A stretch of DNA of 64,000 bases from Flagellimonas hymeniacidonis. GTDB taxonomy: Bacteria; Bacteroidota; Bacteroidia; Flavobacteriales; Flavobacteriaceae. The stretch spans positions 620,001-684,000 of the forward strand of contig NZ_VRUR01000002.1 of the NCBI RefSeq assembly GCF_008040165.1, in the 5' to 3' direction. Position 1 is the first letter of the stretch; the number at the start of each line of letters is the position of its first letter. Shown piece after piece: positions 52,942 to 61,170 of this stretch. The notes beneath the pieces were generated by a model. It ran no database searches. It saw only the letters and a list, made by a program, of their open reading frames with translations, and was not told the DNA's origin. The translations under genes were made by a program, and so were the position numbers.

Positions 52942-55341
52942 TTAGAATTTAAAATTATAGGTGACTGAAGGAACAATTCCGAAGATTGCCGTACGGGTCG
53001 CTTCGTTGGCTCCGGTTTCAAAATTTTGTCCAAATGAAATGGAAGCAGCATTCTTTCGATTGAACACATTGTAAATGCCAAAGACCCATTCGCCCTTCCA
53101 TTTTTTATCAGGTCTTTTGTTGGGTTTGTAGGTTGCGGAAACATCCAAACGGTAATAAGCAGGCAATCTATCTGCATTACGGTCTGAATAACTAGCGATG
53201 GAAATACCTTCATATTGGTATTGCCCATTTGGATACGTAACGGGTCTACCCGTTTGAAAAATAGTATTTGCGCCAAAACTCCACTTGTCATTGAATTTAT
53301 AGGCGGCGGTAACCGAAATATCGTGTGTTCTATCAAAAGGAGTATTATACCAATCGCCGTTATTGATTCCAGGGCCACCGGCGATATCACCCGGAGTTCT
53401 TTGCTCAGACTTGGACAAGGTATACGCTATCCATCCTGTCAACCTACCCTCATTCTTCCGCATAAGCAACTCAAGGCCATAGGCTCTTGATTCGCCGTTT
53501 AAAATCTCTTGTTCTATGGTATTGTTACCAATTAAATCCGATCCATCAATATAATCGATTCGATTATCTACGGTTTTATAATACACCTCCGCCTCTAGGG
53601 AATACATTTTATCCTTAAAATTTCTGAAATACCCAAGGGCATACTGATCAGATAGTTGTGGTTTGATGTACTTGCCGCTCGGTGTCCAAACATCTAAAGG
53701 AGTTACTGAAGAAGTATTGGATAGTAAGTGTATGTACTGCGCTGCCCTGGAATATCCCATCTTTACTGAAGAATAATCGTTGAGTTGATAGGCTAAGGCA
53801 AGACGAGGTTCAAAATTGCTGAACGTTTCTATGCTTTCACTTTTCTTAAAAATAGTTTCACTAATGGGGTCTGCCCTTTGATAAAACTGTAGCGTTGGGT
53901 TATACACTAAAGGTTGATCATTTTGATATATGGAAAGAGGCTGTCCGCCCATTCTATTAAAATGACTGAAACGTATCCCGTATTGGGCGGTTAAATTATC
54001 TGTGAGTCTATGCTCTGCATTAACATAGGCTGCACTTTCAAGGGCACGTTTCTTGTCCAACTGCAATTCATTGATAGCAGAATCGGGCCCCGTTGGTTTT
54101 ATTTGGCCGGGATCAAACTCATATTTTATCGTACTAACACCAAAATCTAATTTGAATGCATCACTGAAGTAATATTTTAGGTCATACTTTGCGTTATAGT
54201 TTTTGATGGAAGAAATCCAATCAAATTCAAAATCCTCAATCCCCAGCTCATAATCGTATTTGCTATAAATCAAGGATAGATTTGAGAACAACCTGTCGTT
54301 AAAAATATGGTTCCACCTTAAGTTTCCGGATGCATTACCGTAACTGCTACTGAACGAGCCATCAAAGTCAAAAACATCGCGGCCAAAATACCCTGAAAGG
54401 AATAGTTTGTTATTATCATTAAGGTTGTAGTTTGTTTTAAGGTTTAAATCGTAAAAACTGACACTATTTTTCTCCCCTGCCAATTTTAAGAATAAATGTG
54501 CATACGAGCCTCTACCTGCCACAAGAAAAGAACCACGATTATTGAACATAGGACCCTCAGCGGCAAGCCGGCTTGATATTACGCCAACACCACCTGTTAG
54601 AGCGAAGTTTTTACTGTTTCCATCTTTTTGTCGCACATCGAGAACGGAAGATACACGTCCACCAAACTTGGCCGGGATGCCCCCTTTGTATAATTTAAGA
54701 TCCTTTACCGCGTCTGCATTAAAAACAGAGAAGAATCCCAACATATGGGAGGTATTGTAGATGATTGCTTCATCCAAGAGCACCAAATTCTGGTCTACGG
54801 CACCACCTCTAACATGAAAACCGCTTGATCCTTCTCCATTGCTAGTAACCCCTGGTAGCACTTGAAGTGATTTGATCACATCTACTTCACCTAAAACTAC
54901 TGGCATCTGCTTGACTGTTTTTACGTTTAGTTTAGAGACACTCATTTCAGGTTTTCTTAGAATTGCGCGCTCCGGTTCTTCGGCAGTGACCTCCACTTCA
55001 TCTAATTGTGTAGAAAACTCCTCGATTTCAATATCAATCTTCTGGTTTTTGTCCAATGTAACAGTCATGGTAATTTCCTTATAGCCCAAATGGGAGAAAA
55101 CCAAGGTGTAGGAACCTTCAGGGGCACTTATGGAGTAGAATCCATATTCGTTGGTAATAGCTCCGATGGTTGTTCCCTCTAAAAAAATGGAAGTGCCAAA
55201 TAAGGTTTCCCCATTTATTTTATCGGTTACGTTCCCACTAATGGTGTAATTGTTTTGTGCATGTGCTAGTGATACGCCTAGCATTAGAAATAAACCGATG
55301 CATAACGTTATCAGCTTATGTCTTTCCTTCTTTTGTTTCAT
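52942..55341 (-). CDS. TonB-dependent receptor with carboxypeptidase-like domain (DUF4249 pair)
   Basis: 799 aa. Signal peptide MKQKKERHKLITLCIGLFLM...AHAQ, then a carboxypeptidase-regulatory-like domain (YTISGNVTDKINGETLFG), a plug (SLQVLPGVTSNGEGSSGFHV followed by RGGAVDQNLVLLDE) and a 22-strand-type barrel. The start at 55341 fits the signal peptide best. With its DUF4249 partner it would import an unknown nutrient or metal complex. Confidence 0.9.
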   Translation of the reverse strand: MKQKKERHKLITLCIGLFLMLGVSLAHAQNNYTISGNVTDKINGETLFGTSIFLEGTTIGAITNEYGFYSISAPEGSYTLVFSHLGYKEITMTVTLDKNQKIDIEIEEFSTQLDEVEVTAEEPERAILRKPEMSVSKLNVKTVKQMPVVLGEVDVIKSLQVLPGVTSNGEGSSGFHVRGGAVDQNLVLLDEAIIYNTSHMLGFFSVFNADAVKDLKLYKGGIPAKFGGRVSSVLDVRQKDGNSKNFALTGGVGVISSRLAAEGPMFNNRGSFLVAGRGSYAHLFLKLAGEKNSVSFYDLNLKTNYNLNDNNKLFLSGYFGRDVFDFDGSFSSSYGNASGNLRWNHIFNDRLFSNLSLIYSKYDYELGIEDFEFDWISSIKNYNAKYDLKYYFSDAFKLDFGVSTIKYEFDPGQIKPTGPDSAINELQLDKKRALESAAYVNAEHRLTDNLTAQYGIRFSHFNRMGGQPLSIYQNDQPLVYNPTLQFYQRADPISETIFKKSESIETFSNFEPRLALAYQLNDYSSVKMGYSRAAQYIHLLSNTSSVTPLDVWTPSGKYIKPQLSDQYALGYFRNFKDKMYSLEAEVYYKTVDNRIDYIDGSDLIGNNTIEQEILNGESRAYGLELLMRKNEGRLTGWIAYTLSKSEQRTPGDIAGGPGINNGDWYNTPFDRTHDISVTAAYKFNDKWSFGANTIFQTGRPVTYPNGQYQYEGISIASYSDRNADRLPAYYRLDVSATYKPNKRPDKKWKGEWVFGIYNVFNRKNAASISFGQNFETGANEATRTAIFGIVPSVTYNFKF

Positions 55342-55498
55342 TTTGTTTTTTGATTTATGATTAAAAGCAAACCGAAATATGATTTGTTCCACCTAATGAC
55401 ATTTGAAAAAAAAAAAGGTTGCATCAAAACGAAAAGAAATATTATGAACAAGGGATTTATATTGAAGTACGTAGCAGGTTTTTGTATTGTAAACCTCA

Positions 55499-55536
55499 AA
55501 CACCCTGTAAATTAGGTGTTCATATGAGCTCATATG
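55499..55536. promoter_or_regulatory. Adjacent palindromes in the divergent promoter region
   Basis: Inverted repeat AACACC-N10-GGTGTT (55499-55520), directly followed by the perfect 16-bp palindrome CATATGAGCTCATATG (55521-55536). They lie 76 nt before the GHL10-like gene and about 160 nt from the TonB receptor start. A dimeric regulator site is a plausible reading. Confidence 0.45.
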
Positions 55537-55612
55537 TCGTTTAGCTAAGAATCCAATGTTTGCCAAAAAAGATTAGTTAAATTCAAACCGGCAAACACAA
55601 AAATCAATTTAA

Positions 55613-56722
55613 ATGAACAGATTCCTCATTCTACTGGCCATTGCTTTTTCTTTAACGGCATGTACTGAAAAAAATAAGATTCCGGTATATGCATGGATTA
55701 GCGGCCCCGGTGAAGCTACAGATAAAGAACTTGTTACCCAGTTTACGGATCTTAAGGAAAAAGGTATAGATGGGTTAATGTATAATGGTGGACATGACCC
55801 TGAAACATACAAGAGGGTTGGAAAACTGGTAAAAGAAGCTGGGATGGAATTCCATACTTGGATTCCTACCATGGTACAAGGTGAAAATCCAAAACTGAAA
55901 AAGGAATGGTATGCTGTAAATGGTTTAGGAGAATCAGCTTTTGAAAAACCAGCCTATGTGCCGCATTACACATTTCTTTGTCCCAATAAAGACGGAGTTT
56001 ATGACTTTTTATCCAACTTATACGGTGGAATTGCCGAACTGGATGAGGTAGATGGAATACACTTGGATTATATCCGTTTCCCTGATGTGATTTTGGCAAG
56101 AGGGCTTTGGGAGAAGTATGGACTGGTCATGGATATAGAACATCCCCAATTTGATTATTGTTATTGTGATAAATGCACTTCAGATTTTAAAGCAAAGTCA
56201 GGGATAGATATTAAAGAGGTAGAAGATCCATCTCAAGTTACGGAATGGAAACAGTTTAGATATGACCTTATTACCAATATGGTCAATCGTTTAACAGAAG
56301 TGGTTCATTCCAAAAACAAAAAAATCAATGCCGCTGTGTTCCCTGGCCCTACAATTGCCAAAAAATTGGTAAGACAAGAATGGAATACATGGGATTTGGA
56401 TGCGGTGTACCCAATGAACTATAATGATTTTTACTTAAAAGGGCCAAAATGGGTCGGTGAAATGACCAAGGAAGAAGTAGCTGCTGCCAAAAATGGAGCT
56501 CCAGTATACAGTGGTCTATTTATTTGTCCTAATCCAGAAAAGAAGGGGAGTGAAAAAGACCCAGAAAACCACGGCTTACTTCCAGAAGAAATAGGTGAAG
56601 CCATAACAGTTTCAATGCAAAATGGCGCAACTGGTATTTGCTTGTTTACTCCTGGTAGAATGACGGATGCGCATTGGGAAGCTTTTGAAGAAGCTATTTA
56701 TAAAGATTATAGTAGTCAGTAA
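55613..56722 (+). CDS. GHL10-like glycoside hydrolase family lipoprotein
   Basis: 369 aa. Signal peptide ending in LTAC (lipobox). The TIM-barrel segment VDGIHLDYIRFP is the hallmark of the glycosyl-hydrolase-like GHL10/DUF187 group, with YPMNYNDFY and GLFICPNP further on. A CYCDKC cluster near residue 185 could bind a metal or form disulfides. Substrate is unknown; a surface or periplasmic glycan is likely. A terminator ends the gene. Confidence 0.7.
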   Translation: MNRFLILLAIAFSLTACTEKNKIPVYAWISGPGEATDKELVTQFTDLKEKGIDGLMYNGGHDPETYKRVGKLVKEAGMEFHTWIPTMVQGENPKLKKEWYAVNGLGESAFEKPAYVPHYTFLCPNKDGVYDFLSNLYGGIAELDEVDGIHLDYIRFPDVILARGLWEKYGLVMDIEHPQFDYCYCDKCTSDFKAKSGIDIKEVEDPSQVTEWKQFRYDLITNMVNRLTEVVHSKNKKINAAVFPGPTIAKKLVRQEWNTWDLDAVYPMNYNDFYLKGPKWVGEMTKEEVAAAKNGAPVYSGLFICPNPEKKGSEKDPENHGLLPEEIGEAITVSMQNGATGICLFTPGRMTDAHWEAFEEAIYKDYSSQ

Positions 56723-56748
56723 TTAATATTGTTTAGTAGCGTAGTTTG

Positions 56749-56784
56749 AGCCCGACAGCCGATTTAAGGTTGGCGGGCTTTTTT
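56749..56784 (+). terminator. Terminator of the GHL10-like gene
   Basis: AGCCCG...CAGCC / GGTTG...CGGGCT stem with a G-T pair, followed by TTTTTT. Confidence 0.75.
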
Positions 56785-56798
56785 ATTTACCACTGAGA

Positions 56799-56869
56799 AC
56801 AACCCATCCCTAAAAAACTACAATTCAGTAAGTCTTTTTGTTGAAACCCTTCGTTGTACCGCAGTTTTG
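56799..56869 (+). promoter_or_regulatory. LytTR-type direct repeat and promoter before the TPR/kinase genes
   Basis: ACAACCCAT (56799-56807), 12 nt, ACAATTCAG (56820-56828); TTG at 56838 and TTTG at 56866-56869. Spacings (21, 18 and 46 bp) are the same as before 36633. AACGAACAGT also sits directly before the ATG in both leaders. Confidence 0.6.
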
Positions 56870-56898
56870 TAGTAACAATAATCAAAAAACGAACAGTT

Positions 56899-57519
56899 AT
56901 GCAAACACTAGCAAAAATTTTAATCCTGTTATTTGTTGGAGCACTTAGTGCACAGGACCAGTACACCAAAGGAATGGAAAAAGCTTTTCAACTCTGGCAA
57001 GACCAGAAACCAACAGAAGCAGCTAATCTCTTTGAGCGAATTGCTATGGCAGAACAGGACAATTGGCTGCCACACTATTATGTTGCGCAGATAAATACTA
57101 TTAATTCTTTTGGTGAAACGGACCTCGAGAAATTATCCAAAAAATTGGACAAGGCAAAGGAGTTTATAGATTTAGCTAAAGCTGTTTCGCCAGATAATCC
57201 TGAAATTTTAGTGCAAGAAGCTATGATCAATACTGCTTGGATCGCTTTTGATGGTGCAACTTATGGAATGACATTATCTGGTAAAAATGCACAGCTTTAT
57301 CAGAAGGCGATGGAATTGGCCCCAGAAAACCCAAGGGTCATCTTTTCAAAAGCGGAATGGGATATGGGGAGTGCCAGATATTTTGGTAAGGATACTACAC
57401 CATATTGCCAAGATATAGAAAGGGCCTTGGAACTTTTTGCTACCTTTAAATCGGAAACACCATTCTATCCTGGATGGGGAAAGGAAAGAGCTGAGCAGGT
57501 ATTGGCACAGTGCAAATAG
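56899..57519 (+). CDS. Secreted TPR-like protein
   Basis: 206 aa from the ATG at 56899. Signal peptide MQTLAKILILLFVGALSAQ, then TPR-like helices (AFQLWQDQKPTEAANLFERI; LAKAVSPDNPEILVQEAMIN; YQKAMELAPENPRVIFSKAE). It probably scaffolds or senses something in the periplasm. The gene lies 6 nt before the LytS-type kinase, so the two are co-expressed and may work together. An upstream in-frame start at 56854 would overlap the promoter region. Confidence 0.75.
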   Translation: MQTLAKILILLFVGALSAQDQYTKGMEKAFQLWQDQKPTEAANLFERIAMAEQDNWLPHYYVAQINTINSFGETDLEKLSKKLDKAKEFIDLAKAVSPDNPEILVQEAMINTAWIAFDGATYGMTLSGKNAQLYQKAMELAPENPRVIFSKAEWDMGSARYFGKDTTPYCQDIERALELFATFKSETPFYPGWGKERAEQVLAQCK

Positions 57520-57525
57520 AAGAAT

Positions 57526-58848
57526 ATGAAGAATTTTTTGAAGGTTTTAGGACTTTCTTTGATCATTACAGTTGTTGTTGCCATTCTCAGCATTTTTATT
57601 TTTGGGAATGGCAACTTTTCCTTGGAATATATCACACAACAAATAGTGATAAGTTTTATTTTCTCATTTGGTTTAACAGCTGTAAACTCTTATTTCCATG
57701 ATGCTGTAAACCATCGTTATAAATGGGAGAACAATCCCAAAAAACGTTTATGGATAGGTGCTGTAGGATCTCTTGTGCTTACCATTGCGGTTTTTGCACT
57801 GTTGCGTTTTTGCATTTACTACTATTTCACAGGCAACGCTCTTGGGGAGTTCATCGGAAATGAGAAATTGACCCCATATTTGATTGCATTGGTCATTACG
57901 CTTATAGCTTCCCTTTTTACACATGCCTTTTATTTTTATCGTGCTTTACAAAAGAAAGAGGTTAAAAAACAAAAAATCATTGCAGGTAGTGCTTCGGCTA
58001 GATTCGATGCCTTAAAAAACCAATTAGACCCGCATTTTCTTTTTAATAGCTTAAATGTGTTGACCAGTCTTATAGAAGAGGATCCAGATCAAGCACAAAA
58101 GTTCACCACTTCATTGTCCAAAGTGTATAGATATGTTCTAGAACAAAAAAATAAAGACCTGGTCATGGTAGATGAGGAACTCAATTTTGCAAGGACTTAT
58201 GTGAGGCTTTTAAAAATGCGTTTTGAGGACAGCATTGTTTTTGATATTCCTGAAAAATCTAGCATGCCAGAGGCGCGAATAGTACCGTTATCCCTTCAAT
58301 TATTGCTTGAAAATGCGGTAAAACATAATGTGGTTACATCTACCAGACCGTTACATATTAGCGTGAGCGAAGAAAATGGAATGCTGGTGGTAAGCAATAA
58401 CCTTCAACAAAAACAGGTAGTTAAAAAGAGTAGTGGGGTGGGACTTCAGAATATAAAGGAACGCTATGAAATTTTAACGGACAGAGAGGTAAGTATAACT
58501 AAAACTGCTTCGAAATTTAGTGTAGCGATTCCTATATTGACCAAACAGTTAACTATTGTTGAAACGCAGGAAACCCATATTGCGGAAAAACGTTACTTAA
58601 AGGCTAAGGAACGGGTCAAGGCTATTAAAGATTTCTATACAAACCTGATTACATATTGTATTGTAATTCCATTTCTATGGTGGATTAATTTAAAGACCAC
58701 AGATTTCATGTGGGCGTTATTTCCAACCATAGGTTGGGGATTTGGTGTTATTGCACATGGCATGGAAGCATATGGCTACAACCCACTCTGGGGCAAAAGA
58801 TGGGAGGAAAGAAAAATTCAAGAATTAATGGACAAGGATGAATTTTAA
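57526..58848 (+). CDS. LytS-type sensor histidine kinase with C-terminal 2TM domain
   Basis: 440 aa. N-terminal membrane part with about four helices (1-145); His_kinase domain (about 155-235) with H170 in LDPHFLFNSLNVLTSL; HATPase region (LQLLLENAVKHNV, SSGVGLQNIKERY); and a 2TM domain (about 350-440) of the same kind as the four small proteins downstream, ending in GKRWEERKIQELM. Cognate regulator is the LytTR protein at 60329. Fusion to 2TM suggests interaction with the free 2TM proteins through their shared membrane helices (inference). Confidence 0.9.
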   Translation: MKNFLKVLGLSLIITVVVAILSIFIFGNGNFSLEYITQQIVISFIFSFGLTAVNSYFHDAVNHRYKWENNPKKRLWIGAVGSLVLTIAVFALLRFCIYYYFTGNALGEFIGNEKLTPYLIALVITLIASLFTHAFYFYRALQKKEVKKQKIIAGSASARFDALKNQLDPHFLFNSLNVLTSLIEEDPDQAQKFTTSLSKVYRYVLEQKNKDLVMVDEELNFARTYVRLLKMRFEDSIVFDIPEKSSMPEARIVPLSLQLLLENAVKHNVVTSTRPLHISVSEENGMLVVSNNLQQKQVVKKSSGVGLQNIKERYEILTDREVSITKTASKFSVAIPILTKQLTIVETQETHIAEKRYLKAKERVKAIKDFYTNLITYCIVIPFLWWINLKTTDFMWALFPTIGWGFGVIAHGMEAYGYNPLWGKRWEERKIQELMDKDEF

Positions 58849-58928
58849 AGTTCTTCTTAAAGCTTGGTCATCGGAATGTAAAACACAAATAATTTACTTG
58901 CTATCTCCCCCATATTTGTTGTGTAACT

Positions 58929-58999
58929 ACAATTCATCCTTCAAAAATAACAGTTCACGAATCTACTTTTTTAAGAGCCTCCCTTTATATCGAAATTTG
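58929..58999 (+). promoter_or_regulatory. LytTR-type direct repeat and promoter before the 2TM genes
   Basis: ACAATTCAT (58929-58937), 12 nt, ACAGTTCAC (58950-58958); TTTG at 58996-58999. The 46-bp distance from second repeat to TTTG is the same as at the other two promoters. The -33 position reads TTT. Confidence 0.7.
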
Positions 59000-59040
59000 A
59001 TTCATAATTAAAAACAAGAAATCAATCAAAAACATACGAT

Positions 59041-59319
59041 ATGGAAAATTTTAACGAATACCAGTTTACCAGAGCAAAGGAAAAGGTAGATAATATCAAA
59101 TCCTTCTATTCCAATTTGTTAAGCTATTGCATTGTAATCCCAGTTTTGGCCTATATAAATTATAGAACCACAAGCTTTGTATGGGCCATTTTTCCTGCCT
59201 TTGGATGGGGAGTTGGTCTATTGGCACATTGGATGAAAGCTTATGGTTACAATCCGATATTAGGCAAGAATTGGGAAGAACGCAAAATAAAGGAATTCAT
59301 GAACCAGAATGAGTTCTAA
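59041..59319 (+). CDS. 2TM domain protein (copy 1)
   Basis: 92 aa with two membrane helices (SYCIVIPVLAYINY; FVWAIFPAFGWGVGLLAHW) and the C-terminal family motif GKNWEERKIKEFM. It is closest to the 2TM domain at the end of the kinase. It lies 192 nt after the kinase and has its own LytTR-type promoter. Confidence 0.85.
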   Translation: MENFNEYQFTRAKEKVDNIKSFYSNLLSYCIVIPVLAYINYRTTSFVWAIFPAFGWGVGLLAHWMKAYGYNPILGKNWEERKIKEFMNQNEF

Positions 59320-59362
59320 TGAATCAGTATATTTAAATGTACATCCTAATAAAATAATGAAC

Positions 59363-59665
59363 ATGGAAAACTTAAATAAAGAGAGCAGATATATAAAGGC
59401 AAAAGAGCGTGTAGATGTACTGAAAAAGTTCTATGCCAATCTCTGGACATATATTATGGTTATCTCTGCCTTGGCCTTGATCAATTATTTAACCAACGGA
59501 TTTCGCTATATGTGGTTTCTATGGGCCGCTTTTGGATGGGGCATAGGGGTTATTTTTCACGCCATAGGCACCTTCAATCTTAATCCCTTTTTTGGAAAGA
59601 GCTGGGAAGAGCGGAAAATTAAGGAATTTATGGAGGAAGATGAGAAAACTAAAAAGTGGAAGTAA
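59363..59665 (+). CDS. 2TM domain protein (copy 2)
   Basis: About 100 aa from the ATG at 59363 (MENLNKES); ATGs at 59357 and 59309 are alternatives, but the latter overlaps copy 1. Two membrane helices and GKSWEERKIKEFM near the end. Its start pattern MEN(L/F)N matches copy 1, which supports the choice. Confidence 0.8.
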   Translation: MENLNKESRYIKAKERVDVLKKFYANLWTYIMVISALALINYLTNGFRYMWFLWAAFGWGIGVIFHAIGTFNLNPFFGKSWEERKIKEFMEEDEKTKKWK

Positions 59666-59667
59666 TC

Positions 59668-59973
59668 ATGGAAAATTTTGAAAAAGAGAAACTAAAAAGA
59701 GCCAAAAAGCAGATTGGTGAATTAAAAGGATTCTATTCCCATTTGGCTATTTACATAGTAATCAATACGTTCATTCTTATAAATATTTACTTGAAGACCG
59801 ATGATTTTTGGCAATGGCAACACTTCGTAACCCTTTTTGCTTGGGGAATTGGAGTTTTCTTCCATGCCTCCAAGGTGTTCAATTACAATCCGTTTTTTGG
59901 AAGGAATTGGGAAGAAAGGCAGATTCAAAAATATATCGACAAGGACAAAAAAGAAATGGATAAATACAAGTAA
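59668..59973 (+). CDS. 2TM domain protein (copy 3)
   Basis: 101 aa from the ATG at 59668. Two membrane helices (HLAIYIVINTFILINIYL; FVTLFAWGIGVFFHASKVF) and GRNWEERQIQKYI. More lysine-rich in its tail (DKDKKEMDKYK) than the earlier copies. Gaps to its neighbours are 2 nt and 1 nt. Confidence 0.85.
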   Translation: MENFEKEKLKRAKKQIGELKGFYSHLAIYIVINTFILINIYLKTDDFWQWQHFVTLFAWGIGVFFHASKVFNYNPFFGRNWEERQIQKYIDKDKKEMDKYK

Positions 59974-59974
59974 G

Positions 59975-60307
59975 ATGAAAGAAGTACCAACAAGTATGGA
60001 AAGGGCCAAGAAAAGAGTGGCATGTCTAAAGAAATTTTACAATCACCTAAGCATATACATTATCGTAAACATCCTGTTATTAGGCATTAAGGCATATTTT
60101 ATGGGCTTTTTCGAGAGTAACGGCTTAGAGCAAACCGATTTATCTAAATGGGTGGTTTGGAATATAGTATCCACACCGGTTATCTGGGGGTTCTTTCTTG
60201 CAATACATGCTGCCAAGGTGTTCAGCCACCCTATGGTCAGAAAATGGGAGGAAAGACAAATTCAAAAGTATATAGATAAAGAGGAAAATGACGCTACTCA
60301 ATTCTAA
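59975..60307 (+). CDS. 2TM domain protein (copy 4)
   Basis: 110 aa, starting 1 nt after copy 3. Two membrane helices (IYIIVNILLLGIKAYFM; VIWGFFLAIHAAKVF) and the shortened tail motif VRKWEERQIQKYI. It is the most diverged copy and has a longer loop between the helices. The regulator follows after 21 nt. Confidence 0.82.
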   Translation: MKEVPTSMERAKKRVACLKKFYNHLSIYIIVNILLLGIKAYFMGFFESNGLEQTDLSKWVVWNIVSTPVIWGFFLAIHAAKVFSHPMVRKWEERQIQKYIDKEENDATQF

Positions 60308-60328
60308 AAATTATTTAAATTAAGAATA

Positions 60329-61084
60329 ATGAATGTAATCATCATTGAAGATGAAAAACCGGCTGCAAGAAGATTAAACCGTTTACTTGCAGATTTAAAT
60401 GTTGAGGTTTCCACAATGTTGCATTCTGTTGAAGAATCAATTGAATGGTTCCAAAACAATCCGCATCCTGATTTAATTTTTCTTGATATCCAATTATCCG
60501 ATGGTCTTTCTTTTGAAATATTTGATATCATTGAGGTGAAAAGCGCAATCATTTTCACCACTGCTTTTGATGAATATGCACTCCAGGCATTCAAGCTAAA
60601 TAGCATCGATTATTTGTTAAAACCAATCGACGATGAAGAGTTGGAAAGTGCTGTAAAAAAGTACCAGGATTTTAAGCCAGAAAACCAAAAGATTTCAGTC
60701 GATTTTAATGACATAAAAAAGCTGTTGACCAACCCTTTGGAGCGCGAATACAAAAAACGATTTACAGTGAAGGTGGGGCAGCATTTGAAAATTATAAATG
60801 CGGATGAGGTAGAATGTTTTTACAGTGAGAACAAAGGTACCTATGCCGCTACATCGGATGGTAGAAATTATTTATTGGATACAACGCTTGAGCAATTGGA
60901 GGAGGAGCTATCTCCAAAAGTTTTCTTTAGGATCAGTCGAAAATTTTATGTGAACATCAATCACATCAACGACATCATTTCGTACACTAATTCAAGGCTT
61001 CAAATCAAGCTAAATCGCTATAGTGAGCAGGAAATCATTGTAAGTCGAGAGCGTGTTAGGGACTTTAAGTTGTGGTTGGAATAG
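60329..61084 (+). CDS. LytTR-type response regulator
   Basis: 251 aa. Receiver domain (1-120) with D53 (LIFLDIQLSDG), K in YLLKPIDDEE and acidic pocket IEDE; LytTR DNA-binding domain (about 145-250) with FTVKVGQHLKIINADEVECF and FFRISRKFYVNINHI. LytTR proteins bind pairs of 9-bp repeats with 21-bp period, exactly what lies before 36633, 56899 and 59041. It is the last gene of the 2TM operon and phospho-partner of the kinase at 57526. Confidence 0.93.
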   Translation: MNVIIIEDEKPAARRLNRLLADLNVEVSTMLHSVEESIEWFQNNPHPDLIFLDIQLSDGLSFEIFDIIEVKSAIIFTTAFDEYALQAFKLNSIDYLLKPIDDEELESAVKKYQDFKPENQKISVDFNDIKKLLTNPLEREYKKRFTVKVGQHLKIINADEVECFYSENKGTYAATSDGRNYLLDTTLEQLEEELSPKVFFRISRKFYVNINHINDIISYTNSRLQIKLNRYSEQEIIVSRERVRDFKLWLE

Positions 61085-61170
61085 AATATTTTAAAAAACT
61101 GATTATCAATTATTTAATTGTAATAATAAATCTCCATAGATTTTTCTTATGATAGCTTTTTTGCTTAAAA

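Noticed and set aside
52938..53390. N-terminal extension of the DUF4249 frame
   Set aside because: It lies antiparallel-free inside the TonB receptor gene in another frame, and a lipoprotein signal begins at 52937.
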